Below are positions 1 to 8,359 of a stretch of DNA of 64,000 nt, piece by piece. Numbering within the stretch: position 1 is the first letter of the stretch; the number at the start of each line of letters is the position of its first letter. Source of the stretch: Glossina fuscipes (taxonomy: Eukaryota > Arthropoda > Insecta > Diptera > Glossinidae); assembly GCF_014805625.2 (NCBI RefSeq), contig NW_023998455.1:6365805-6429804 (forward strand), written 5' to 3'. Below the pieces are notes generated by a model. That model ran no database searches and was not told the origin of the DNA. It was given only the letters and a program-made list of their open reading frames with translations. A program made the position numbers and the translations under genes.

Positions 1-1
1 G

Positions 2-676
2 AAATGCTTTTGTTGTAAATTTGTAATGAATGACGATTTAAATGAATTAATGTCAAGTGGCAGCACTGAATTCGATGGCACGAGACCGCGAGCAAGCTTA
101 CAAGAGAATGGCAAAAAAAAAAGCTGTTTGCGCAATTGCGGCAAAGCTAAATGCTATTGCAATGATCTTGACAGCCCAGCAGTTTCACAAAATTCTTACG
201 CCTTCAATCGAAGGTCCAAAGATGAAGTTGAAGATAATGCGTACGATGGCCGTGATCGCGAGACCGGTAAACGTGAATCGGCAGGGTACTCTTCTTCTTT
301 AGTAGAGATTACGCCTACGAGACGTAAGTACGTTTGCGCTAGTGTAGGAACTGATAATTCCGACATAACTCGATATTATTGCAACAAGAAAAAATGCGAA
401 GACCAAGACACCAGTGGCTACGTATCCGATAGAGATGAAGAAGAATATGAGAAGTGCTCACGGAAGAAAAAAACGAAACCTGGTCAAATTGTATTAACAG
501 ATTCAGCGAGTGTAACTTGTGTTTGCCGAAAGACCAATCGTAAGACAACTTCATCTTTAAGGACCACGATATCCGATACATCCATTGGCGAGGATTGCTT
601 TGCTCCACACACGCAGAAGCATAAAACTGCTGTTCACAAGTATTCCGAAACTAGCCCCCGTACGCGCAGTAAATAA
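2..676 (+). CDS. 3' part of an unidentified Ser/Lys/Cys-rich protein gene (5' partial)
   Basis: The frame is open from the window edge and ends with TAA at 674-676. The first ATG is at 26, but seven more codons upstream, including a KCFCCK motif, look like the same protein, so this is probably a last exon whose start lies outside the window. From the ATG there are 216 residues. The protein is hydrophilic, rich in Ser, Lys, Thr and Asp, with scattered short Cys clusters (CLRNCGKAKCYC, YYCNKKKC, TCVCRK) and basic patches (SRKKKTK). There is no membrane segment or signal peptide. The Cys spacing does not match a zinc-finger family I can name. Base composition is richer in G+C than the flanks, which supports real coding. 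I do not recognise the family and propose no function. A strong donor-like GTAAGTA lies inside the frame near 324, so an alternative splice is possible but unproven. Confidence 0.6.
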   Translation, partial: KCFCCKFVMNDDLNELMSSGSTEFDGTRPRASLQENGKKKSCLRNCGKAKCYCNDLDSPAVSQNSYAFNRRSKDEVEDNAYDGRDRETGKRESAGYSSSLVEITPTRRKYVCASVGTDNSDITRYYCNKKKCEDQDTSGYVSDRDEEEYEKCSRKKKTKPGQIVLTDSASVTCVCRKTNRKTTSSLRTTISDTSIGEDCFAPHTQKHKTAVHKYSETSPRTRSK

Positions 677-686
677 TGATAGCCTT

Positions 687-692
687 AATAAA
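687..692 (+). terminator. AATAAA polyadenylation signal of the first gene
   Basis: A canonical AATAAA hexamer starts 10 bases after the stop codon of the partial gene. It supports that stop as the true end of the coding region, although the spacing is short and further 3' UTR signals may exist. Confidence 0.45.
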
Positions 693-750
693 AACATTCG
701 CATAAACACAGCTGACTCTCTAAGATAGAGATAATAAGGTGGAATTAATG

Positions 751-840
751 TTAGATTTACAATTGTGAAATTGATTAACATTAATTTTGTGAAGTTTATT
801 AACAACTTTAATTTTGTGAAATTAACGTTAATTAATTAAT
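751..840. repeat. Imperfect 26-27 bp tandem repeat, about 3 copies
   Basis: Three successive units share the core ATTTTGTGAARTT followed by ATTAAC. The array is AT-rich and lies just after the first gene. No function is inferred. The rest of 840-1200 is AT-rich with nothing else recognised. Confidence 0.5.
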
Positions 841-1207
841 TTCACAGAATTATTTGTTATTGAGAGTGAAGGACTGTGAAGAAAAAAGTAAATATATCGG
901 AACTCTTCTTCGCACGGACGTAGCAAAAATAAACTTTGAAAATTATGTGAAAGCTGCTTTCGTTACATAATATTTAAAATCTATAAATTGAACAAAATTT
1001 ATTGAAATTCTTACTATCCTTAAAAACTGTGCAATAATCCAGCGTTATTGGTTGCTGACAAAATTCATTTTTTTTTTTTAATAACCTTTTCACCTATAAA
1101 CAATAAAATCATCCATCAATCCATAACGAATAAATGTATTTGTTGGCCAACTGTTAAGTTACTAATAATAGGTCTTGCGGGTATTTTTTTTTTTTTTTAT
1201 ATTCCAG

Positions 1208-1367
1208 CTTAGTCAATAAATTAAAAGGTTTGTACTCAACCGAGAAGTTTAATGACATCAAGATTGCATCATTATCACCCGATGGCATTGCCAGTTTCCA
1301 TACTGTGAGATGGCGAGCCGCAATTGAAGAGTTAGATAAAAGATTTAGCAAATTATTTGGTTGTTGA
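1208..1367 (+). CDS. Candidate terminal coding exon, gene unknown
   Basis: A run of T's followed by ATATTCCAG forms a strong 3' splice site ending at 1207. The 160 bases after it stay open for 52 codons and stop with TGA at 1365-1367. An ATTAAA hexamer follows near 1391. The predicted peptide looks protein-like: it starts LVNKLKGLYSTEKF and ends RWRAAIEELDKRFSKLFGC, a plausible amphipathic helix. No upstream exon was found. A 90-residue open frame on the opposite strand covers the same bases but has no splice or poly(A) support. I do not recognise the family; it may equally be chance. Confidence 0.3.
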
Positions 1368-1439
1368 GTCCACTCTTCTCTTGGGCTGGGAATTAAATTT
1401 GTTGTTGTCATCAGAGAGGCAATCACGTGACGAGAAATG

Positions 1440-2310
1440 AAATTTTAAACGGGCTTTGCACTGATAAGGTTCCCAAATGAAGAGTAGTAATGCTGATGCT
1501 AAATAGGCGGACAACATATTGAACAGGTTCGATGATCTGAGCTGATGCTATCGTAAACGTAGACTAACCGAAGTCAGAGTTCTTTCTTAAATCGCTCTTG
1601 CGAAACTGAAATGTTTTCGAAATGGTCAGACATTTAATTGGAAAGTTTTGTACATGCCAGAAATTATTCAATAACTTAAGAACTTGAAAAATTTCTACAA
1701 AAATTTTCCCCTTCTTCCGTTGCTTTACTAGAAAGAGATCGATGAAGTTGGAGGTATGTAGAAGGGAGAAAGGGAGGGTTTCTCTGTACTAAAGCACATA
1801 TTCCCATTTCCATATTCTGTAAATCCCTCATATGCTGGATTTTCCATTCATTCATTTCCCTTCCTTCGTTTATTTTAATGAATTCTCTAATTTCAAAAAT
1901 ACTCTGTTCTAATTCATTAAAATTCGCATCCCATTGGGGGATAATAACCTCCGCATTTTCCTCCCTGCTGTCTAAACAAAAACTAGTAATTTGACATGAT
2001 CTTCAGTTTGCGTAAGATCGAAGTAAAAAAGAAGAATCCTGGGTTCATTACTATGACAACAAGTATTGCAATGATAAGAAACTGGAAAATTGGCTGTGCG
2101 AGCGAGTTGCTCCCTAACCTCTAGAGCAGCCAAAGCTTGTCATCTGTTGTAAGGTATGCATAGAGCAAGCATCAAAGTCGTAGAGCAACGAAGGTACGGA
2201 TAACATATTACTCAAGTTTCTTGGTTTGCTCAAGGAACAAACACCGTTGAAAGATTCACAATCAAAATTACTTTTGTAGCCCTTACACTTAGTTTCTTAA
2301 AAGAATTTCT
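1440..2310. other. Intergenic stretch, nothing recognised
   Basis: AT-rich unique-looking DNA between the candidate exon and a dispersed repeat. No open frame of note, no RNA gene and no clear transposon motif was seen. Confidence 0.5.
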
Positions 2311-2317
2311 AGGTGGC

Positions 2318-2525
2318 TCCTGTATTTGGTATTTCCAGTTCTGGGGTTTTCTGTCTTTGCTCCTAAAATACAACCGATGTATCGAAAAAAATTTCTAGGT
2401 ACATTTAATGAGTAACCCTACAGATTAAGCCATGTCTGTCTGTCTGTGCGTTTGTGTGGTGTGTGCTGTTGATACTCTCATGGTCGCAAAAATGAAGATA
2501 TTGAATTTGGTTTTTTCACTTGGTA
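2318..2525 (+). mobile_element. DINE-1-like interspersed repeat fragment (rearranged)
   Basis: The segment GCCATGTCTGTCTGTCTG at about 2429-2447 and the following GTGTGGT block match copies at 61975-62735 and 63490-63930. The part around ACAACCGATGTATCG (2370-2385) also matches 62655-62670, but here it precedes the CATGTCTG block instead of following it, so this site is rearranged or consists of two joined fragments. The motif set resembles the Helitron-related DINE-1/INE-1 repeats of flies. That assignment is by memory of the family and not by search. Confidence 0.5.
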
Positions 2526-2714
2526 GTTAATAAGTCACAGACAACAAAAACTTATTAATGAAAATCAAAATCGGAAATTTTTACTTGATAATTAACCCTC
2601 AAAAAATAAACTACTTTCAGAGTACAGTATGCCAGCAAGTGATGCCAACTAATCACTGAAATCTTCTCATTACAAAACGTACTTTTTTTCCAGTAGATTC
2701 GTACTTATCGTAGT

Positions 2715-2740
2715 TATCGAATAAATATTATCAGCTGTTC
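2715..2740 (+). promoter_or_regulatory. Putative EMC6 core promoter: E-box CAGCTGTT plus a TATCGA half-site
   Basis: CAGCTGTT at 2732-2739 lies about 103 bp upstream of the EMC6 start codon, with TATCGA at 2715-2720, part of a DRE-like site. In Drosophila the CAGCTGTT E-box is a core-promoter motif of broadly expressed genes. The neighbouring beta4GalT7 gene has the same motif at almost the same distance. Transcription starts are not known here. Confidence 0.4.
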
Positions 2741-2839
2741 TTGTCGTATATGAAATATTACTTTAAGAAACATACCAAAAAGACAGTGCAAGATTTGTAT
2801 TAAATATATAACTTTTCTTTGAATCCTGTGAATAATAAA

Positions 2840-3241
2840 ATGCAACGCACTAGATCGGGCGCAACAGATATAATAGCCTACAGCGAGAGTGCTATTAGAA
2901 ACAATACTTCGGTTGTGGAATATTGTCGTACATCAATGGCAGCCATCGCCGGCTCTGCTGCAGGCATGTTTTCAGACATATTTTAATGCATGGATGTAAC
3001 GTTCTCTATTTTTCACTTTCTAAATGTTTTAGGTATTCTAGGTCTTAGCGGGCTGATGGGCTTCCTGTTCTATTTCCTTTCGGTGCTAGTTTTGTGGCTT
3101 TTGGTTTTAAAAAAATCGGGTACACAATGGCGTAAATATTTCATTAGCCGACAGAGTTTGCTGACTAATAGTTTTATGGGCGCCCTTTGCACCTATGTAC
3201 TATTTTGGACTTTTTTATATGGAATGGTACATGTATATTAA
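2840..3241 (+). CDS. EMC6: ER membrane protein complex subunit 6 (EMC6/TMEM93), two exons
   Basis: Coding sequence is join(2840..2963, 3033..3241), 110 residues, the same length as human EMC6. Exon 1 gives the N-terminus ending in [18 protein letters not shown]. Exon 2 starts [14 protein letters not shown] and ends [16 protein letters not shown], a nearly invariant C-terminus of this family. Three hydrophobic segments are visible (about residues 35-55, 58-75 and 90-108). EMC6 is a core transmembrane subunit of the ER membrane protein complex, which inserts tail-anchored and multipass proteins into the ER membrane. The 69-nt intron (2964-3032) begins with GC instead of GT: the donor reads CAG|GCATGT and the acceptor TTTTAG. 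The reading frame, residue count and conserved SAAGILG junction need this splice, because an unspliced read hits a stop soon after 2963. The gene converges on beta4GalT7 with 75 bp between the stop codons. Confidence 0.95.
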
Positions 3242-3252
3242 AGAAACATTTC

Positions 3253-3258
3253 ATTAAA
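3253..3258 (+). terminator. ATTAAA poly(A) signal of EMC6
   Basis: ATTAAA begins 12 bases after the EMC6 stop. The convergent gene has its signal on the other strand at 3271-3276, so the two 3' ends nearly abut. Confidence 0.45.
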
Positions 3259-3270
3259 AAAAATCAACAA

Positions 3271-3276
3271 TTTATT
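3271..3276 (-). terminator. AATAAA poly(A) signal of beta4GalT7
   Basis: TTTATT on the plus strand reads AATAAA on the minus strand, about 41 bases after the beta4GalT7 stop codon. Cleavage after it would place the transcript end inside or beyond the EMC6 3' UTR, so the two mRNAs probably overlap slightly in antisense. Confidence 0.5.
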
Positions 3277-3316
3277 GCCTAAAAGGGAACGACTACAAAA
3301 AAAATACCAACTGTTA

Positions 3317-4465
3317 TCAATTATTTGATGCTGCAGACGCTTGAGTACCTGAACAGTCGCACCAAGGAGTTTCATTGATATCGCATTCAAGAACGATATT
3401 CAGAATGGTAATATTTATGCCATCTATGGACATGGCATGCACACTAGGAATTCTGTACTTCAATGTCTTTAGACCTGTTTTACGGTCGCGTTTGCGTGTG
3501 ACTTCCTTCTGATTGAAACACTTTTGCGTGTCACGTTTGCGGTGGTAACGATTGTGTATGTGGCTATAATTACCAACAACTCTACAAACAATTGTTAGCA
3601 AAAGTCAAAAACGTTACCTAAATGTATCATTCCTGCCAGTTGTGATATTTTTTGGCCTGATCACTCGCAATCCTTGGTCACGAATACGCACATAAAACTC
3701 ATCATCCTCTAGACCCCAACCCCAATATCTGCAATATATTACATCAATAATTTAAATGAAACATATTTTCTTATATTTTTTTTGTAATGGATCAAATATG
3801 TCTAATCAAATGTGTTGACATACCTATTCGACATACCGTTCATGGCTTCAAAATGATCTGTCCTTACTAAAAGAATGCCTCCTACAAAATTTTCATAGTG
3901 ATATTTAGGATGCAGTTCTGGAGCTGCTATGTGTAAAGGTCCAGCATCGGATGGATATTCATACCGCAATTCGTCATTGAGAGGCAGTAAATCAACGTCA
4001 TGCATTGCTATGTAGTCATATACTGCACTCGTAAAGCGAAAACCCACATTTATGAGCGAAGCTCTGTTAAAACGATAGCGATCTATTTGATTTAAGACAA
4101 ATATATGATGAGCCACACCTTGGCGCTCTAGAAATTTAGTAAGATGTGGCACGAATTGTAGTAACTCTTCAAAACGGTCTCTGAAGGGAACTAATACAGC
4201 CATACTGTGCGCAGACTGCTGATGCCGATTGGCAGGTGTTCCTTTTAAGATATCGCTGATAACTGGTTTAACTCCACTCAAAGGGCAAGTGCAATCTAAA
4301 AGATGTATGATTACACATGAATTTCATTTATATTTCATGTGAAATTTACTAACCAGTTGCCATCGGTCCCATTGGCAATAAACTGAGCACCACCGCACCT
4401 CCTAAACAAAATGCTAGACCGCATATAAATAACCAATTTATTGTTGCTAGTCCAGTCTTAGCCAT
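3317..4465 (-). CDS. beta4GalT7: Beta-1,4-galactosyltransferase 7 (xylosylprotein 4-beta-galactosyltransferase), four exons
   Basis: Coding sequence is complement(join(3317..3563, 3618..3728, 3824..4295, 4354..4465)), 313 residues. The enzyme transfers galactose from UDP-galactose to xylose on proteoglycan core proteins, the second step of the glycosaminoglycan linker, in the Golgi. Residues 1-37 (exon 1) hold a type II signal anchor. Family motifs follow in order: VPFRDR (about 73-78), FNRA (113-116), the metal-binding DVD (137-139), GGILL, WGWG (197-200) and EDDE (202-205) with the likely catalytic acid. The C-terminus contains TPWCDCSG. Introns of 58, 95 and 54 nt have GT-AG ends. For exon 4 there are two in-frame acceptors 18 nt apart. 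I chose the distal one (exon from 3563) because it gives [10 protein letters not shown], collinear with the TFRHLHD of human B4GALT7, and avoids a 36-nt intron. The start codon is the ATG that opens the signal anchor. Confidence 0.95.
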
Positions 4466-4571
4466 GAAAGTTTTTTATTCAAAATATTTTAACATTAAAC
4501 TAAGCTCAAGTTGTCATGATTTTTTCATATATTTTCGCCGATTCTATTTTTAGTGTAAACAATCTAGTTGC

Positions 4572-4581
4572 AACAGCTGTT
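4572..4581 (-). promoter_or_regulatory. Palindromic E-box AACAGCTGTT upstream of beta4GalT7
   Basis: A perfect 10-bp palindrome with the CAGCTG core lies about 107 bp upstream of the beta4GalT7 start codon. It mirrors the CAGCTGTT before EMC6. It is a known motif type in Drosophila housekeeping promoters; use here is inferred from position only. Confidence 0.4.
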
Positions 4582-4619
4582 AATATTATTAATTCAGCAT
4601 AAATATCCGCAAGGTTTTC

Positions 4620-6094
4620 AGTATGGCAATTCTAACAGAATTCGCGGTGAGAGAATACACATTCAAAATTACCTATTGAGAATAGAACTAAAAGAAGCAG
4701 TAACGAAAATATGCGAATATATATTTATGTTGCGTAGGTTTTGATAAATGTAAAACGCTTCCGAAAGTTGCACGACAAATCGACTAATTTAGGTACTATA
4801 TGTTCGCAATTTTGCTATATTTTTAATAAATTTATGATCAGATGATGAAAATCTTAGAATAAGTCAATATTCAATAGCCTCAAAATGCAGCGGCTGGATG
4901 GCTTCTCTACCATTTGCAACGTTAAGAAGGTTTATCTTCACGAGGACTAGGGGTTAATTAGGGGTCATCTAACTCAGCATCATTCCGGAAGTCCAGCACT
5001 TTGTAGTATGGGTTCATCATCGATTACGTGAAGCTGAAGCTCTAGTCCAGCGCCATCATCTAATAGACCAAGTCTGTAGGAGAGAGCCCCAGCCACTATA
5101 TTTTTAGCATTCTACTCTCCATGTTCTTTTATTTGATACCCATATCGCTGTTATTATTAAGAAAAATTTTATCCAGCAGATCGCAGATTTTAGAATTAAA
5201 TGGTGATGGATATAAAAGATTCGGTCACGACTAATTTAATATTGTTACTTGTTTATTTTGGTTATGCAAACGTTAGTCAACTAAAAGGTGGAAGATAATG
5301 GTGGTGGGTACGCGTGATTTGGCCCCAGTCGAATATAGTTTTCCTATTTGTTTTCTTTCAAATAAAATCTGTTAACAATTTTGAAACACTTTAGACGCAT
5401 TTGAAAACCGGGAATTTTATATTTCTGATTAGAAATGATTTCGGCTGATTTAAAATAAACGCATCGACAATAGGGTGAGGGAGTAAAATTAACTTTCTCC
5501 TTCATCTTGGAAAGGGAAAGATGACATTGTTGAGCTTTTTATGGAGAATTAATTTGGCGCATTTTCATAAGGGAGTTGCTAGGGTTCGCTAGAGTCAAGC
5601 CTTTGTTCGATTCACGGAAAGGCGTTTTGTAGACTATCGTTTTCATTACGACTCCCACATGCCCGCGACAGTGAAAATAAAGTTTCCAGCCATTTTAGTC
5701 AGATCAATCTCACTGTCTAAGTGTCCATCCTTCCGTCCGTCTACTCTTAGTTGCTTAGACAGTTACTTGATATGGAAGGAATTTCGCTTATATGCTTTTG
5801 TTCATTGGCTTCAGTTTAGGCATTTTAAAGTAAAAAATGTACATTTTAAGTTGAAAGAAATTGCATAAATTGGTTTTATTTCATCAAAATTAAAGACAAT
5901 TTTTGTTTGCTTATCTGACGTAAGTACATTTTTCTAAGAAAATATAACTAACAATATTTATCTTAATTGAGCTAACTTTAACATAATATTGTTAATTATA
6001 AATTGTATAGAGATTGAATCAAAAAGAAAACTACACGATTTAATATGTTTTAGGTGTCATGCTTTGTGTATATGTAGAATTTTTGAATATTCTT
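4620..6094. other. Intergenic stretch with dispersed-repeat fragments
   Basis: No gene was found. A repeat fragment occupies 5090-5260 (listed separately). Around 5700-5750 the string CCATCCTTCCGTCCGTC resembles the fly repeat also seen at 20380-20640 and 45830-46230. The rest is AT-rich with no recognised content. Confidence 0.5.
5090..5260 (+). repeat. Single monomer of the 24.3-kb minisatellite, followed by a hairpin-type repeat end
   Basis: The stretch from TCTACTCTCCATGTTC through TTTTATTTGATACCCATAT to AAGAAAAATTTTATCC matches one unit of the tandem array at 24340-24760. It runs on into GGATATAAAAGATTCGGTC and TTGTTACTTGTT, which resembles the element ends at 34420-34470 and 47790-47835. 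The shared order suggests one transposon family with internal tandem repeats and a conserved terminus. Confidence 0.5.
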
Positions 6095-6608
6095 CACTAG
6101 TCAAATTTGGTTGAAACATGGCCATGATTCTTAATTTTGTCTTTTTTCATTTCATTATACCAAGTAAAACACTCACTGTCAGTCTGTCCAGATTTGAGTC
6201 ATGGATCTTTTGGCGTTGCTCGCATTTTCCAAATATATGGTCATATCCTACCATCACATCCAGGGAACCGATCAGTCTTTTTTCAGAAGCATTATCGCCA
6301 TCTATTTTCATATCCAGGCGACCAAGGAGCCCAGGAATCTTGATGTAATGGGTCCCAAAGAATCAAGAAAACTGGATAGGAAGGGATCTCTGGCAACCCG
6401 GGGATATGATGACGGTAGTACATTTGAAAACGTGTTCCCTGGGTATGATGGCGAAGTATGGCAATACATTCCACAAAACCGAGCAACTCCAAGTGGCCTG
6501 CATCAAACCTGGATAAAGTGACAGTGGTTGTTTTCTTTGGCATAGTGAAATGTCAAAAGATGCATAAATTAAAAATTGTTGCCATGTTTCAATCAAATTT
6601 GTCTAGTG
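6095..6608. repeat. 514-bp near-palindrome (foldback element) centred near 6352
   Basis: The left arm, starting CACTAGTCAAATTTGGTTGA, aligns by eye to the reverse complement of the right arm, which starts CACTAGACAAATTTGATTGA. The match continues through GAAACATGGC, CATTTCA.TAT.CCAA, CACTGTCA, GTTGCTCG, CCATCA.A.CCAGGGAAC and TCTTGAT to a centre at GGGTCCC with essentially no spacer. Identity looks like 65-75 percent with small indels. Both arms end together at CACTAG/CTAGTG. No clear target-site duplication is visible. Short open frames on both strands here are by-products of the symmetry. It could be an old foldback MITE, or a locus whose transcript folds into one long hairpin. Confidence 0.8.
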
Positions 6609-8287
6609 GAGATGCGTGTCTATCAAATGCCATGTGTCCACAAGTTATGTCCAAACTGCCAACTTTGCTCGCCTCGTCAAAATGTTTTCACCTCTTCCTA
6701 TGTGGCTTGAGAATATTTCTTCCGGTTAATACTATATCGTAGATTCAGCTAAGATCGTATTAGAGTGCCTTAGTGGAGTTCACCGCTGCAATTATCATTA
6801 AAGTCGACATCTTCACCGCTAACACCAATATAAGCATCACTGTCAGCATCAAAGCCATCCTTATCTTATCCATCGTCTGGTCCTTATTATCTGCTGTCAA
6901 TGGATTCAAAGACAACAGCTATTACTATCTATTTTTTAAAATCATTTTGATGTTATGTATATATGTTAACGCTGGAAAGGAAAAAGATAAAAAAAAGAAG
7001 TAATTAAGTAAACTTTCGAACAAATTTTCTTTAAATGAAACATTATGTTTCATTTAATTGTTACTCTCCCCTCAATTGCTGTTTATCATACGATTTTTTT
7101 GTTTTTATGAAAAGCAAGAAAAATTAATAAACTAAGTGTTAAATTTTCATCGCAAGCAAAACTTAAGGCTTTTCAGTTATTGCGTGAAGAAGTGCGATTT
7201 TTTTTACTATATTTTGCAATAAAAAGGTTCGCGTGGCTATGAAAAAGTTCTGACCATGGGTTTCAGTGAGTTAGTGCCGACCATTGAGTACCCTACAACA
7301 CTTCGCTTAACCATGTTATTTAGGTAAAGATTTTTCGAAATATTCAATAGCGTTATAGCGGTATGCCACAATTTTATCAAAACATTGATTTGCGGGTTGA
7401 CGTTAGAACGAGCTTAGATGTCAAATCTCTAAAAGAATGCGACCAATGGATTGAATATAAAGTTATACGGAGAAACGAGTGAACTCACAGATAGGCTTAG
7501 GTATAGCTGGCTCTAGGCCAAGGCCTTGTGGGTGTTTCATATATTCCAACAAATTTAATCCACAACCACTTGTGTACCACAAGTGCTATAGGATATAAGA
7601 ACAGATAGTGAAGGTTTCCTTATATGATTGATAAAAGAATTCTTTTAAAAATATGATAATAAAATGAGAAGATATATAATTATTTGATATGTTAGTTGCG
7701 ACAATCAGTCCTTCCGTAGAAATATCAGCGATTCAGGCAATAATACATTAACTTACCCGTCCCCTTGCCCGCCTGATGTCCTATCCATATCTTGGTGTAT
7801 TCAGTCTAACAAATCAAATTTTTATGTCTTAGTGTGATAGTAGTTCGAAACGGAGCATTGCTGCGACCCGCTTCCAAAATAGCGTTATATGGATATGAAG
7901 GAATTTTCCAAGTCTTTAACAATTTTCAATAAAAACCGATGATAAATAGCTATGGTCTACTAAATGGTCAAAATGGTCCACTAAACGAATGCGGAAAGTT
8001 TGAGTGGAATTGTAGTATTTTCTGAACGTCTCCCTCTAATAAAGGTCTAATAAAAAGGAAGCTTTTATATGTTAACAAAGTCTAATTTGTATGATAGGAT
8101 TCTGCAGTCCATATATCTATTTTGAAGGACCCATGTAAAGGTTCGCTTGAGAAGTAAGTTTTTATATGGCGATAGGTCCAATTTTTCATATATTTCGAAG
8201 AAAGAAACTGAAGCCGTGTATAGCGTTTAAAAATTGACTTACCTTCATTAGAATGTTTTAACTTGCTCGTTCCCTAAACTGTGAACA
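6609..8287. other. Intergenic stretch, no gene seen; one short perfect hairpin
   Basis: AT-rich DNA without a convincing open frame. A perfect 13-bp inverted repeat with a one-base loop lies at 7031-7057 (TTAAATGAAACAT, T, then its complement). No transposon termini were found around it. Confidence 0.5.
7031..7057. repeat. Perfect 13-bp hairpin, 1-nt loop
   Basis: The two arms are exact reverse complements around a single T at 7044. It is AT-rich, and no gene end or element boundary was recognised nearby. Confidence 0.7.
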
Positions 8288-8291
8288 AGAG

Positions 8292-8350
<59 letters not shown>
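8288..8350. repeat. (GA)n microsatellite, about 60 bp
   Basis: Nearly uninterrupted GA dinucleotides, ending at GATAGAGAATG. Open frames made of Ser-Leu or Arg-Glu repeats here are artefacts. Confidence 0.95.
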
Positions 8351-8356
<6 letters not shown>

Positions 8357-8359
8357 ATG

